A stretch of 64,000 bases of DNA, taken from positions 248,001-312,000 of the forward strand of contig NZ_AP019841.1 in NCBI RefSeq assembly GCF_007990445.1, read 5' to 3'. Of the stretch, positions 16,601-26,077 are shown piece after piece. A program made the translations under genes and the position numbers. The notes under the pieces were generated by a model, which was not told where the DNA came from, searched no databases, and saw only the letters and a program-made list of their open reading frames with translations. The stretch is from Leptotrichia wadei (GTDB lineage Bacteria; Fusobacteriota; Fusobacteriia; Fusobacteriales; Leptotrichiaceae). How positions within the stretch are numbered: the first letter of the stretch is position 1; the number at the start of each line of letters is the position of its first letter.

Positions 16601-18913
16601 ATGTATTATTATGAAATTTATGTGGAAAATAACAGGGGAATATACACGTATAAATCTGAAGAAAAATATGAAATTGGGCAATGGTGCATTGTTAATTTTA
16701 TAAATAGGGATAAAATGGGACTTGTGATAGCAATAACTGAAGAAAGCAAAATTCAGTTTGATGTTTCTAAAATAAAAAGAATTAAGGCTGCAGCTCCTGT
16801 TTTATCCATTCCAAATGATATTATGCAACTTATAAAATGGATTAGAAGTTATTATATAAGTGATTATTACAATGTTATAAAGGCAGTTTATCCAGGGGCA
16901 TTGAAGTTAAATTATTCTAAAAGGGCTATTTATCAAAGGGATTTTTTAGAAAACGAATGTTTGATTGGAGAAGATAATTCAGAAAATAGTCTAGAAGAAG
17001 TAAAAAAGTTTAACGAATATATGAAAAAGCGGAAGGAAGTCACAGTTGCGACTTTGAAGAAGAATTTTTCTGGTGAAATTGTGGAAAAGGCGATAAGTGA
17101 AAAGGTTATTTCTGTTGAAAAGAAAGTGATTTTAAATTCTAAAATTTCAAAAGTGGAAAAGAAAAAAAGTGAAATTATAGAAAAGGAAATTATTTTAAAT
17201 GATGAGCAGCAGAAGGCTGTGGATACAATAAAAAATAGTGAAAATCAGATTTTTCTGCTAAAGGGAATAACTGGTTCAGGGAAAACTGAAATTTACATTA
17301 ACCTGATAAAGGAAGCCTTGAAGCAAGGGTTTGGAAGTATTTTTCTAGTTCCGGAAATTTCCCTTACAGTTCAGATGATACAGAGGCTGGAAGAGGAATT
17401 TTGCAATGAAGTGGCTATTCTCCACAGTAAACTTACGGATAAGGAAAAGCGGGAAGAGTGGACATTTATACGGAATGGGGAAAAGAAGATAGTAATTGGG
17501 GCAAGATCGGCGATTTTTGCTCCAGTTCAGAATTTAAAGTATATCATTGTGGATGAGGAGCACGAAAATACTTATAAGCAGGAGAATAATCCACGTTATC
17601 ATGTAAAAAATGTGGCAATAAAAAGGGCATTTTTGAAAAATGAAAACTTGAAAAAAGATGATGATCCAAAAAAAAATAAAGAATTAGGAAAAAATGAGGA
17701 ATTAAGAGAAAATGTAGGTTTAAAAAAGGAAGAAATTGCAAAAAATAAAAAAATAAAAGTGATTTTAGGTTCGGCAACTCCTTCATTTGAAACGTATTAT
17801 CAGGCACAGCAAGGAGATATTGAATTAGTCGAACTTACGAAAAGGTATAAAAATGCAAAATTGCCAAAGTTTGAAATTGTCGACTTGAATGAAACTGTGG
17901 AAAATTTTTCTGAAAAATTATTGGATAAAATTTCACAGACTTTGCAAAAAAATGAGCAGGTTATACTAATTTTAAATAGAAAAGCATTTTCAAATTTATT
18001 AAAATGTAAAGACTGCGGAAATATTCCAACTTGTCCAAATTGCAGTATTTCCCTGAATTACTATAAATATGACAATCGGCTAAAATGCCATTATTGCGGT
18101 TATGAAAAGCGGTTTAACAATACGTGTGATGAATGTGGCGGACATAAGATGAGGCAAATTGGGGCTGGAACGGAAAAAATCGAGGAAGAGCTGGCAGGAT
18201 TATTTCCATCAGCTAGAATTGTGAGAGTGGATTCGGAGAGTATAAAAACTAAGCAAAATTATGAAAAAGTCTATAATGACTTTAAAAATCACAAATACGA
18301 TATAATGCTTGGAACACAGATTATTGCAAAAGGCCTGCATTTTTCAAATGTAACATTAGTTGGAGTAATTAATGCTGATATAATCTTGAATTTTCCAGAT
18401 TTCAGGGCCTCAGAAAAGACTTTTCAGTTGCTGACACAGGCTTCTGGGCGTGCGGGACGTGGAGAAAAGGATGGGGAAGTGATTATTCAGACTTTTAATA
18501 AAGAAAATGACGTAATAAAAAAAACAATTGAAAGTGACTATGAAGGATATTATAAAAATGAGATGATTATGAGAAAAATGCTGAATTATCCACCTTTTGG
18601 AAGAATAGTGATATTAGTAATTTCAGCGGCAGAAGAAAATTTAGTAAAGGAAAAAGCTCAAATTTTGCGGGAAGAAATTATTAGAAATGTAAATACAGTT
18701 ATGGAATTGACTTCAAATGATTTTATATCAGATGCTTTTAAATCGCCAATTTACAAGATAAATGGAAAGTATAGATATCAGATATTTTTTAAATTTGAAA
18801 GGGGAAAAATTTTAAAAATAAAAAAAATCATAAAAAAATGTGTTGGTAAATTTCGGGAAACGGAAAAGAAAGTTAGGGTAACAATTGATGTGGATCCTGT
18901 AAATATGATGTAA
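16601..18913 (+). CDS. priA: primosomal protein N' (replication restart helicase PriA)
   Basis: 3'-5' helicase that reloads the replisome at stalled forks. Walker A GITGSGKTEIY near residue 225, DEEH near 315, GSATPS near 390, then eight zinc-binding cysteines (CKDCGNIPTCPNC, CHYCGY, CDECGG) and the GRAGRGEKDGEV helicase motif. 770 residues. A Lys/Asn/Glu-rich insertion of about 40 residues (345-388) splits the stretch between DEEH and GSATPS; it looks like low-complexity expansion and keeps frame. SD GGGAGG before ATG. Confidence 0.96.
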   Translation: MYYYEIYVENNRGIYTYKSEEKYEIGQWCIVNFINRDKMGLVIAITEESKIQFDVSKIKRIKAAAPVLSIPNDIMQLIKWIRSYYISDYYNVIKAVYPGALKLNYSKRAIYQRDFLENECLIGEDNSENSLEEVKKFNEYMKKRKEVTVATLKKNFSGEIVEKAISEKVISVEKKVILNSKISKVEKKKSEIIEKEIILNDEQQKAVDTIKNSENQIFLLKGITGSGKTEIYINLIKEALKQGFGSIFLVPEISLTVQMIQRLEEEFCNEVAILHSKLTDKEKREEWTFIRNGEKKIVIGARSAIFAPVQNLKYIIVDEEHENTYKQENNPRYHVKNVAIKRAFLKNENLKKDDDPKKNKELGKNEELRENVGLKKEEIAKNKKIKVILGSATPSFETYYQAQQGDIELVELTKRYKNAKLPKFEIVDLNETVENFSEKLLDKISQTLQKNEQVILILNRKAFSNLLKCKDCGNIPTCPNCSISLNYYKYDNRLKCHYCGYEKRFNNTCDECGGHKMRQIGAGTEKIEEELAGLFPSARIVRVDSESIKTKQNYEKVYNDFKNHKYDIMLGTQIIAKGLHFSNVTLVGVINADIILNFPDFRASEKTFQLLTQASGRAGRGEKDGEVIIQTFNKENDVIKKTIESDYEGYYKNEMIMRKMLNYPPFGRIVILVISAAEENLVKEKAQILREEIIRNVNTVMELTSNDFISDAFKSPIYKINGKYRYQIFFKFERGKILKIKKIIKKCVGKFRETEKKVRVTIDVDPVNMM

Positions 18914-19072
18914 TTTTTATATTTACTATTTTTTAAAATTGAACGAATATAGATTAAGAAAAATAAAGAATTGAACAGAATAGTTATAATTTGTGAGTTT
19001 AGTTAAAAAAATTTTTCTATATTTTTTGTTCTATATTTATTAGATAAACAATTTTTTACCATAGTTAATGTG

Positions 19073-19110
19073 GAGATTATTCTAGAAAATTAGTATAATC
19101 TCTTTTTTTA
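19073..19110 (+). terminator. Rho-independent terminator downstream of priA
   Basis: Perfect 8-base-pair stem GAGATTAT / ATAATCTC around a 14-base loop, followed at once by a run of T. Confidence 0.75.
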
Positions 19111-19178
19111 TTTGAATAATCTAAAATATAATTTTGATTACCTCTAAAATTTTTACTCTGTCAAAAAAGGGTGAAAAT

Positions 19179-19207
19179 TTGAAAAATAATTTAAAATATG
19201 GTAAAAT
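19179..19207 (+). promoter_or_regulatory. candidate promoter upstream of tlyA
   Basis: TTGAAA (19179-19184), 17 bases, TAAAAT (19202-19207) with TGG extended -10. It would give a leader of about 240 bases before tlyA. Confidence 0.55.
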
Positions 19208-19453
19208 AAATAAATTTATAAAAGATAAATGGATCTGAAATATAGTTGAAAAATAATGCAAATATTATTTTTTATTTAAAAAAAATTGAGATAAAATGAT
19301 AAATATGATTTTAGTAATCAAAAATAAATAGAAAAATAAGAGATATGTTTTATGATATAGTATCACTACTTAAAGGCTAACTTTAAAATTATGATTTTTT
19401 TGGAAAATTTAGATTTGTTCAGATTTTATTTTAAGATTTAGAAAGAGAAAATA

Positions 19454-20191
19454 ATGAAAAAAAGATTGGATTTAATTCTGGTGGAACGGGAGCTTTTTGA
19501 GACACGAGAAAAGGCAAAAAGGGAAATAATGGCAGGTAATGTCATTGTGAATGAGCAGGTTGTGACAAAGGCAGGAACGATGCTTAAGGACAATGATGAA
19601 TTAAATATTCGTATTAAGGATAAGTTAAAATATGTCAGTCGTGGTGGCTTGAAATTAGAGAAGGCTATAAAGACTTGGGATTTGGATTTTAAAGATAAAT
19701 CAGTGCTTGATATTGGAGCATCTACTGGAGGGTTTACAGATTGTGCCTTGCAAAATGGCGCAAAATGTGTGTATAGTGTTGATGTTGGAAAAAATCAGCT
19801 TGACTGGAAATTGAGAAATGATGAAAGAGTTCTTTCATTGGAGGAAATGCACATAAAGGATCTCAAGGAAGAAGACATCAATAATGAAAAGATAGATTTC
19901 ATAGTAATCGATGTTTCTTTTATTTCTTTGACAAAAGTTATTCCTTATTTTAAAAAGTTTCTTGCGAAAACTGGGAAAATTGTGATGTTAGTAAAACCGC
20001 AATTTGAAGTTGGAAGGGAAAAAATTGGAAGAAATGGCGTTGTGGAAAATGAAGAATATCACGATGAAGCCATAAAAAAAATAATTTCTTTTTCAAAAGA
20101 ATGTGGATATGAACTAATTGGCGTGGAGGATTCGCCAATACGGGGAGCAAAGGGGAATAAGGAATTTTTAACGCTATTAAAGTTTTCATAA
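19454..20191 (+). CDS. tlyA: TlyA-family rRNA 2'-O-methyltransferase
   Basis: Predicted rRNA (cytidine-2'-O)-methyltransferase. N-terminal S4 domain (KKRLDLILVERELFETREKA), VSRGGLKLEKAI near residue 62, then an FtsJ-like AdoMet site DIGASTGGFTDC near 84 and the catalytic-region VKPQFEVGR near 178. 245 residues, normal. In Mycobacterium TlyA also acts as a hemolysin-like protein; nothing here suggests that. SD AGAAAGAG before ATG. Confidence 0.93.
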   Translation: MKKRLDLILVERELFETREKAKREIMAGNVIVNEQVVTKAGTMLKDNDELNIRIKDKLKYVSRGGLKLEKAIKTWDLDFKDKSVLDIGASTGGFTDCALQNGAKCVYSVDVGKNQLDWKLRNDERVLSLEEMHIKDLKEEDINNEKIDFIVIDVSFISLTKVIPYFKKFLAKTGKIVMLVKPQFEVGREKIGRNGVVENEEYHDEAIKKIISFSKECGYELIGVEDSPIRGAKGNKEFLTLLKFS

Positions 20192-20217
20192 ATTCAAAAT
20201 GGCAATTTATATTAATT

Positions 20218-20282
20218 TTATTAAATAGTGCAAGAACACTCGCAACTTTAGTCGTGGGAGGTTCAGAGTTGACTATTTAAGT
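20218..20282 (+). repeat. GC-richer structured element between tlyA and ctpA, possible IS200/IS605 end remnant
   Basis: A 9-base inverted repeat (TTAAATAGT at 20221-20229, ACTATTTAA at 20272-20280) encloses about 42 bases much richer in G and C than the surroundings, including GTCGTGGGAGGTTCAG after a TTTAG loop. That wording resembles the hairpin at the right end of IS200/IS605 (TnpB guide RNA scaffold end). No transposase or tnpB is nearby. The assignment is inference; it may instead be a leader structure for ctpA. Confidence 0.35.
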
Positions 20283-20299
20283 ATATTTTAGGAGGAAAA

Positions 20300-21616
20300 A
20301 TGAAAAAAAACAAAATATTACAGGCAGCATTAGGACTTGTATTGGTAAGTGTGCCTTTATTTGCGGCAACTACTATAGTAAAAACATCGAGAAATGACAA
20401 AGATACAAGTGCTGGATATACAAAAGATGCAACAGAGTTGAACAGAATTGTAGATGTAATTAATATTATTGAAAATAATTTTGTTGGAAAGGAAGCGACT
20501 CCAAGTAAAAATGACCTTTATGAAGGTGCTGTTGCAGGAGTTGTAAACAAATTGAATGATCCTTACTCAGAATATTTGTCTAAGGCAGATCTTAATGACT
20601 TTTCTGAAGATATGGATGGAGAATATGTTGGGGTTGGAATGACTATTAGCAAGAAAAAAGGAGAACCTCTTGAAGTTGTTTCGCCATTTATCGGAAGTCC
20701 TGCTGAAAAAGTCGGAATTAAAATAAAAGATAAAATTACAAAAGTTGACGGAAAAGATATTTTGCCGCTTACAGCAAATGAAACTGTAAAACTTTTGAAG
20801 GGTAAAGAAGGTACAAAAGTTGATGTGGAAGTAGTTAGGGAAGGTAAAAAAGATCCGATGAAATTCACTTTGACAAGAGCCAAAATTAAATTGGAAATGG
20901 TAGAAAGCAAAATGCTTGAAAATAATATTGGTTATGTAAGTCTTTTGAAATTTGGAAATCATGTTGGAGCAGAAGTTGAAAAGGCTATAAAAGATTTACA
21001 GGCTAAGGGAATGAAAGGATTAATTTTGGATTTGCGTTCTAATCCAGGAGGATCACTTCAAGAAGCGCAAGATATAGCTTCGCTTTTTGTAAAGGAAGAC
21101 TTGATTGTTTACTTGAAATACAAAAATGGACAGCAAAAGAACTATAATAGAACTTTAAAAAATCTTGGTAATTTTCCGTTAATTGTATTGACAAATAAAG
21201 GAAGCGCAAGTGCTTCAGAAATTGTAACAGGTGCAATTAAAGATTACAAACGTGGAACAATTATCGGAGAAAAAACATTTGGAAAAGGAATTGTACAGCA
21301 AGTTATACCTTTGAGAACTAATGATGCCATAAAACTTACTATTGCTCAATATTTTACACCAAAAGGAAATTACATTCATGAAAAAGGTATTGAACCTGAT
21401 ATAGAAGTTAAAATGGAAGACTTGCTGGCATTAAAAGGTTATGCAAATGATAGCGAACAAGCTAGAAAAAATAGAGAAAAAGAAATTGAAGAAATAATAA
21501 CAAAGGATAAAGGTAAGGAAGAAGCCGCTAAAATCATTTCAGCAGGAGATGTTCAATTAAAGAGAGCAATCGAAGAAATGAATAAAAAAATAAATGAAAC
21601 AGGAAAAAGAAAGTAG
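20300..21616 (+). CDS. ctpA: carboxy-terminal processing protease CtpA (S41 family)
   Basis: Secreted, envelope-side serine protease that trims protein C-termini. Signal peptide (KKNKILQAALGLVLVSVPLFAA), PDZ domain around residues 105-190 (VGVGMTISKKKG), then the S41 core with Ser in NKGSASASEIVTGAI near 305 and Lys in GEKTFGKGIVQQ near 330. 438 residues, typical. SD AGGAGG seven bases before ATG. The charged C-terminus ends in KETGKRK-type sequence with no membrane anchor. Confidence 0.95.
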   Translation: MKKNKILQAALGLVLVSVPLFAATTIVKTSRNDKDTSAGYTKDATELNRIVDVINIIENNFVGKEATPSKNDLYEGAVAGVVNKLNDPYSEYLSKADLNDFSEDMDGEYVGVGMTISKKKGEPLEVVSPFIGSPAEKVGIKIKDKITKVDGKDILPLTANETVKLLKGKEGTKVDVEVVREGKKDPMKFTLTRAKIKLEMVESKMLENNIGYVSLLKFGNHVGAEVEKAIKDLQAKGMKGLILDLRSNPGGSLQEAQDIASLFVKEDLIVYLKYKNGQQKNYNRTLKNLGNFPLIVLTNKGSASASEIVTGAIKDYKRGTIIGEKTFGKGIVQQVIPLRTNDAIKLTIAQYFTPKGNYIHEKGIEPDIEVKMEDLLALKGYANDSEQARKNREKEIEEIITKDKGKEEAAKIISAGDVQLKRAIEEMNKKINETGKRK

Positions 21617-21654
21617 TAATAAAAATCAAAAAAATTAAAAATTAGGAGAAATAT

Positions 21655-22353
21655 ATGTTTTATGTTGTTGGTACACCAATTGGGAATTTGGAAGATATAA
21701 CTTTTAGGGCGATAAAAACTTTGAAGGAAGTTGATTATATTTTTGCAGAAGATACAAGAGTTACAAAAAAACTTCTTTCCCACTATGAGATTGAAAAAAC
21801 GGTGTATCAATACCATGAACATAATAAACTCCATCAAATCACAAACATTATCAATCTTTTAAAAGATCAAAAGGAAATTGCGCTTGTAACAGATGCTGGA
21901 ACGCCGTGCATTTCAGATCCTGGCTTTGAGCTGGTAAATGAAGTTTTAAAGGCTGGAATAAAAGTCATTGGAATACCAGGAGCTTCCTCAATTGTTACAG
22001 GAGCAAGCATTTCTGGGCTAGATATGCGAAGAATGGCTTATGAAGGCTTTTTACCAAAGAAAAAGGGAAGACAGACACTTTTCAATAAATTGAAGGAAGA
22101 AGAAAGAACTATCGTAATTTTAGAATCTCCCAACAGAATTTTAAAAACTTTAAAGGATGTAAGGGAATATCTGGGAGAACGATATGTTGTAATAACAAGG
22201 GAACTTACTAAAATTTATGAAGAAACAATTCGTGGAAATGTTTCAGAAATTATTGAAAGGCTGGAAAAAAAGCCGATTAAAGGGGAAATTGTCTTATTTA
22301 TAAGAGCAGTAAATGATGATGGCATTTATTTAAAAGATAAAAATACAGAGTAA
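21655..22353 (+). CDS. rsmI: 16S rRNA (cytidine-1402-2'-O)-methyltransferase RsmI
   Basis: Methylates the ribose of C1402 in the decoding centre. Starts FYVVGTPIGNLEDITFRAI, with AEDTR near residue 35, DAGTPCISDPG near 83 and PGASSIVTGASISGL near 107, the tetrapyrrole-methylase-fold signature of RsmI. 232 residues is slightly shorter than the ~280 of many homologues, lacking a C-terminal extension. SD TTAGGAGAAATAT before ATG. Confidence 0.94.
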   Translation: MFYVVGTPIGNLEDITFRAIKTLKEVDYIFAEDTRVTKKLLSHYEIEKTVYQYHEHNKLHQITNIINLLKDQKEIALVTDAGTPCISDPGFELVNEVLKAGIKVIGIPGASSIVTGASISGLDMRRMAYEGFLPKKKGRQTLFNKLKEEERTIVILESPNRILKTLKDVREYLGERYVVITRELTKIYEETIRGNVSEIIERLEKKPIKGEIVLFIRAVNDDGIYLKDKNTE

Positions 22354-22665
22354 TTAAAAATTAGTAAGAATAAGGGAGTATATAACTTTAATATTTTGAA
22401 AAAGATTAAACAGTAGTTTTCATTCTAAAAGAATCACGATATTTACGGATTTGAATTTTTATCTTTAATTTCAAAATTAAATTTACACTATTTTCCGTTA
22501 GAGCAGCAGATTTATTATAAATCCTGTTTAATAAGGATCTTAACTCTTTGTCAGAAAATAAATAAATTTTTTAAATGGGATTTAGTGTTAGTTTTGGAAT
22601 TAAAAACAAGAATTTAAATAATAAAAAGTAAATTTCAAAATAGAGAAAATGGAGAGAATAAAAGA
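22354..22665 (+). other. 312-base intergenic region between rsmI and rbgA
   Basis: No gene seen. Small hairpins occur around 22510-22545, and a stretch beginning 22482 resembles one at 29511 after tyrS. No clear T-tailed terminator. Confidence 0.5.
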
Positions 22666-23541
22666 ATGAATATAAACTGGTATCCAGGGCATATGAAGAA
22701 AACCAAGGATTTGATTGTGGAAAATCTCAAGATAATTGATGTCGTGATTGAGATTTTGGATGCAAGAATTCCGATTTCTAGTAAAAATCCAGATATTTCA
22801 AAATTGGCGAATAATAAGAAAAAAATTATTGTGCTTAATAAGGTGGATTTAATTGATAATAGGGAATTGAAAGTCTGGGAGAATTATTTTTTAGAAAATA
22901 ATTTTTCTGATTATTTTGTAGCTTTGAGTGTGGAAAAAGGGACTAATTTTAATGAACTTAGAAAAATTACGGATAAAATTTATGCAGAAAAATTGGAAAA
23001 GATGAAGAAGAAAGGGCTTCGTAAAACTGAAGTAAGGGCAATGATTGTTGGAATTCCTAATGTTGGAAAGTCTAAATTTATAAATAAATTTGTGAATAAA
23101 AATAAGGCAAGAGTAGGGAATACTCCAGGATTTACACGTGGGAAGCAATGGATAAAAATTGATGAGAAGCTGGAATTGCTAGATACGCCAGGAGTTTTGT
23201 GGCCTAAATTTGAAGATGACGATGTGGCTTATAATTTGGCGATTACTGGGTCAATAAAGGATGATGTGCTGCAGTTGGAGCATATTGCGATAAAATTTTT
23301 AGATAAATTAAAGGATTTGGGGAAAATTGGAAATCTTATAAAGGTTTATCATTTGGAAGAATATACTACAGATGAAGAAATTTTAGGAATGGAAAGTCAT
23401 AAAATATTGGAAATTTTGGAAAAAAGACTGGGAGTTTCTAAAAACGATGAACATAATTATGAAATTATTTCAAGAAGATTGATGAGAGATTATAGAATGG
23501 GGAAAATTGGAAAGTTCTTTTTGGAGTTTCCTAAGAATTAA
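22666..23541 (+). CDS. rbgA: ribosome biogenesis GTPase RbgA/YlqF
   Basis: Late 50S-assembly GTPase. The motif order is circularly permuted, as in this family: NKVDL (G4) near residue 64 comes before GIPNVGKSKFIN (G1) near 128 and LDTPGVLWP (G3) near 172. It opens with INWYPGHMKKTKD, the family start. 291 residues, normal. SD GGAGAG before ATG. Confidence 0.95.
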   Translation: MNINWYPGHMKKTKDLIVENLKIIDVVIEILDARIPISSKNPDISKLANNKKKIIVLNKVDLIDNRELKVWENYFLENNFSDYFVALSVEKGTNFNELRKITDKIYAEKLEKMKKKGLRKTEVRAMIVGIPNVGKSKFINKFVNKNKARVGNTPGFTRGKQWIKIDEKLELLDTPGVLWPKFEDDDVAYNLAITGSIKDDVLQLEHIAIKFLDKLKDLGKIGNLIKVYHLEEYTTDEEILGMESHKILEILEKRLGVSKNDEHNYEIISRRLMRDYRMGKIGKFFLEFPKN

Positions 23542-23555
23542 AGGAGAATTATAAA

Positions 23556-24812
23556 ATGAGAATTGGAATATTTACTGATACGTATAGACCTCAGGTAAAT
23601 GGGGTTGTCAGCTCAATTATGACACTTGAAAAGGAGCTTAGAAAGCAAGGGCATAAGGTGTATGTTATTACTACGACTGATCCTGATGCGCCACAGGTGG
23701 AGCCTAATGTCTTGAGGCTTCCAAGTATGGAATTTAAGCCATTGCCGCAGTATAGGCTAGGGATGATTTATTCGGCAAAAATAATAAAAAAAATAAAAAG
23801 ATTGGAATTGGATATCATTCATTCACAGACAGAATGGGGAGTTGGGACATTTGCGAGATTTGCTGCGATTAATTTGGAAATACCGCTTGTTCATACTTAT
23901 CATACGTTGTATGAATATTACACGCATTATATTTTTGGATCAAGATTTGTTAAAGCTGGAAAAAAAATTGCGGCTGCGATTAGTAAGTTTTATTGCGAAA
24001 AATGTAATGCCTTGATTGTTCCTACAAGAAAAGTTGAGGATATTTTATATTCTTATGGTGTGGATAAGACAATGAATATTATTCCAACTGGACTGGAACT
24101 GGATAAATTTTATCGTGGAAATTATTCTGAAGAAGATTTGAGATTTATGAGGGAAAGTTTTAGAATTGATGAAAATGAATTTCTTTGTGTGTATATTGGA
24201 CGGATTGCCGAAGAGAAAAGTATAGATTTGTTAATTGATATGTTTTCTAAAATTAAGGATGAAAAATTTAAGTTTATGATTGTTGGTCGTGGAAGAATTT
24301 TAGATGACTTGAAAAAACAGGCTGAAAAACTGGGAATATCTGATAGAGTTGTATTCACTGGGGAAGTGCCGCATGATAAAGTTGCTGCATATTATCAGAT
24401 GGGAGATGTTTTTTTGAATGCGAGCGTATCAGAAACGCAAGGGCTTACATTTGTTGAGGCAATGGCGGCTAAGACACCTGTTGTTGCGAGATATGACTTG
24501 AATTTGGAAGACTTGCTTGTAAAAAATGAAGCGGGGCTTGTTTATAGAAATGAAAAGGAATTTATTGATTCTATAATGCTTTTAAAGGAAAATAAGGAAT
24601 TTAGAGAAAAAATTATTGAAAATGCTTTTGTTGCTTCACAAGATTATACAGCCCAAAAATTTGGAGAAAGAGTGGAAGCAGTTTATAAAAAAACAATAGA
24701 GGAGTATGATAGTCGTGAAAGTTTTACTATATTCAGAGGGGAAAAGTTCCTTCAGCAAATCCGGCGTTGGACAAGCCTTAAATCATCAGGTAGAAGCCCT
24801 TGGAGCAAATAA
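23556..24812 (+). CDS. GT4 glycosyltransferase, diacylglycerol glucosyltransferase-like
   Basis: Likely adds the first glucose to diacylglycerol at the membrane face, as the streptococcal/Acholeplasma enzymes do. N-terminal GT4 start MRIGIFTDTYRPQVNGVVSSI-like pattern, HTYHTLYEYY near residue 112, IGRIAEEKSIDLLI near 215 and the donor-site SVSETQGLTFVEAMAAKTPVV near 300. 418 residues. Its last ~33 codons (from 24715) overlap the next gene in another frame; the tail (FTIFRGEKFLQQIRRW) looks unlike a glycosyltransferase end. Confidence 0.85.
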   Translation: MRIGIFTDTYRPQVNGVVSSIMTLEKELRKQGHKVYVITTTDPDAPQVEPNVLRLPSMEFKPLPQYRLGMIYSAKIIKKIKRLELDIIHSQTEWGVGTFARFAAINLEIPLVHTYHTLYEYYTHYIFGSRFVKAGKKIAAAISKFYCEKCNALIVPTRKVEDILYSYGVDKTMNIIPTGLELDKFYRGNYSEEDLRFMRESFRIDENEFLCVYIGRIAEEKSIDLLIDMFSKIKDEKFKFMIVGRGRILDDLKKQAEKLGISDRVVFTGEVPHDKVAAYYQMGDVFLNASVSETQGLTFVEAMAAKTPVVARYDLNLEDLLVKNEAGLVYRNEKEFIDSIMLLKENKEFREKIIENAFVASQDYTAQKFGERVEAVYKKTIEEYDSRESFTIFRGEKFLQQIRRWTSLKSSGRSPWSK

Positions 24813-25749
24813 TATTGAAATTACGCAGGATCCTGAAGATGATTATGATTTGGCACATATAAATACAGTTGCATTAAAATCTTATGAAGTATTAAAGCAG
24901 GCTAAGAAAAAAGGGAAGCCTGTAATTTATCATACACATACGACTTATGAGGATTTTCGTGGAAGTATAAAGGGAAGTTATGTTCTATCACCAATTATAA
25001 AGTTCTGGACGAAAAAATTATATAATGAAGCAGATTATTTAATTTCTCCATCAGAATATACAAAAAATCTTATAAAATCGAAATATTTAGAAAAAGAAAA
25101 GGAAATCAGAGTAATTTCAAATGGTGTAAATATAAATAAATTTAATAAAAATGAAGTTTTAAAGCAAAAATTTCTAAACGAATACAAATCAGTATATGAC
25201 ATAAATAAACCACTAATTATAACGGCTGGACTGCCTTTTGAAAGAAAAGGGATAAAAGACTTTGTAAAAGTGGCGCAAGAATGCAGTGACTACCAGTTTC
25301 TGTGGTTTGGCTCATCAAGTGTAAAATCAATGCTGCCTGACAAAATACAGAAAATCATTGAGAATCCACCAGAAAATCTGATTTTCCCAGGATATGTCGA
25401 CACGGATATTTTAATAGGCGCATTCAGTGCCGCAAAAGCCTTCTTATTTATGACTTATGAGGAAAATGAGGGAATTGTGGTGCTAGAAGCGCTTTCAGCG
25501 AAATTGCCGCTTGTGGTAAGGGATATTCCTGTGTATGAAGATTGGCTGGAAGATGGAAAAACATGTTTTAAGGCTAGAGATAATGAGGAATTTTGTGAAA
25601 AAATAAAAAATATTGTGGAAAACAATGTGGAAAACTTGGATGAAGTTACAGAACAGGCTTATAATATTGCAAAAGAACGTAATTTGATAAATATAGGGAA
25701 AAAATATAAAGAATATTATGAGTATATATTAAATAAAGAAAACAAATAA
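24715..25749 (+). CDS. GT4 glycosyltransferase, CpoA-like glycolipid synthase
   Basis: Likely second sugar transfer in glycolipid synthesis. It opens VKVLLYSEGKSSFSKSGVGQA, close to the start of pneumococcal CpoA, which works with the adjacent monoglucosyl-diacylglycerol synthase. Acceptor/donor motifs: YHTHTTYEDFRGS near 65, GLPFERKGIKDFV near 160 and EENEGIVVLEALSAKLPLV near 248. I chose GTG 24715 (AGGAG ten bases upstream); ATG 24706 is possible but sits one base after the SD. Either way it overlaps the previous gene by about 100 bases. 344 residues. Confidence 0.83.
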   Translation: MKVLLYSEGKSSFSKSGVGQALNHQVEALGANNIEITQDPEDDYDLAHINTVALKSYEVLKQAKKKGKPVIYHTHTTYEDFRGSIKGSYVLSPIIKFWTKKLYNEADYLISPSEYTKNLIKSKYLEKEKEIRVISNGVNINKFNKNEVLKQKFLNEYKSVYDINKPLIITAGLPFERKGIKDFVKVAQECSDYQFLWFGSSSVKSMLPDKIQKIIENPPENLIFPGYVDTDILIGAFSAAKAFLFMTYEENEGIVVLEALSAKLPLVVRDIPVYEDWLEDGKTCFKARDNEEFCEKIKNIVENNVENLDEVTEQAYNIAKERNLINIGKKYKEYYEYILNKENK

Positions 25750-26077
25750 TTTTTGCATTTGAAAATTTCAATAAAAAATTTTAATAATATATTAAGTAAT
25801 TTACTATACTTATAAGAGCTAATAGAGTGTGTGTATAATTTTATGTAAACTAATAGATAAATCCAGTAAATTCAATACTTTGCTGTTCTATTTATACAAA
25901 GATTTTTACACACTTTCTTTTTGATAAGACATTTCAGCTTTTATTATTATTTCAACTTGTCAAATATCAACAGAAATAAAAAAATATTTTTTATAATAAT
26001 TTTTCAAATACCTTGAAAAATAATGATTTGACTGTTATAATTATAGCAATAATATTTTTATTCTTGAAAGGAATAAT
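25750..26077 (+). other. 328-base intergenic region before uppS
   Basis: No gene. Contains a loose inverted pair (GAGTGTGTGTATAATTTT near 25826 and AAATTTTTACACACTTT-like near 25902) with a ~60-base loop, and a strong promoter at 26013-26041. Confidence 0.5.
26013..26041 (+). promoter_or_regulatory. strong promoter of uppS-cdsA
   Basis: TTGAAA (26013-26018), 17-base spacer, TATAAT (26036-26041) with TGT extended -10. Start of transcription expected near 26048, about 30 bases before uppS. Confidence 0.8.

Larger units (their letters stand above)
18914..19453 (+). other. 540-base intergenic region between priA and tlyA
   Basis: No gene is supported. It holds a terminator hairpin at 19073-19110 about 160 bases after priA and a good promoter at 19179-19207, which divides the transcription units. 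The rest is A/T-rich with no feature I can defend. Confidence 0.6.

Noticed and set aside
17630-17760. Frame disruption in priA
   Set aside because: The Lys/Asn-rich segment keeps the frame and all motifs on both sides; it is an insertion of low-complexity sequence, not a break.
23556-25749. The two glycosyltransferases as one frameshifted gene
   Set aside because: Each has a full set of GT4 motifs and its own ribosome site, so they are two genes.
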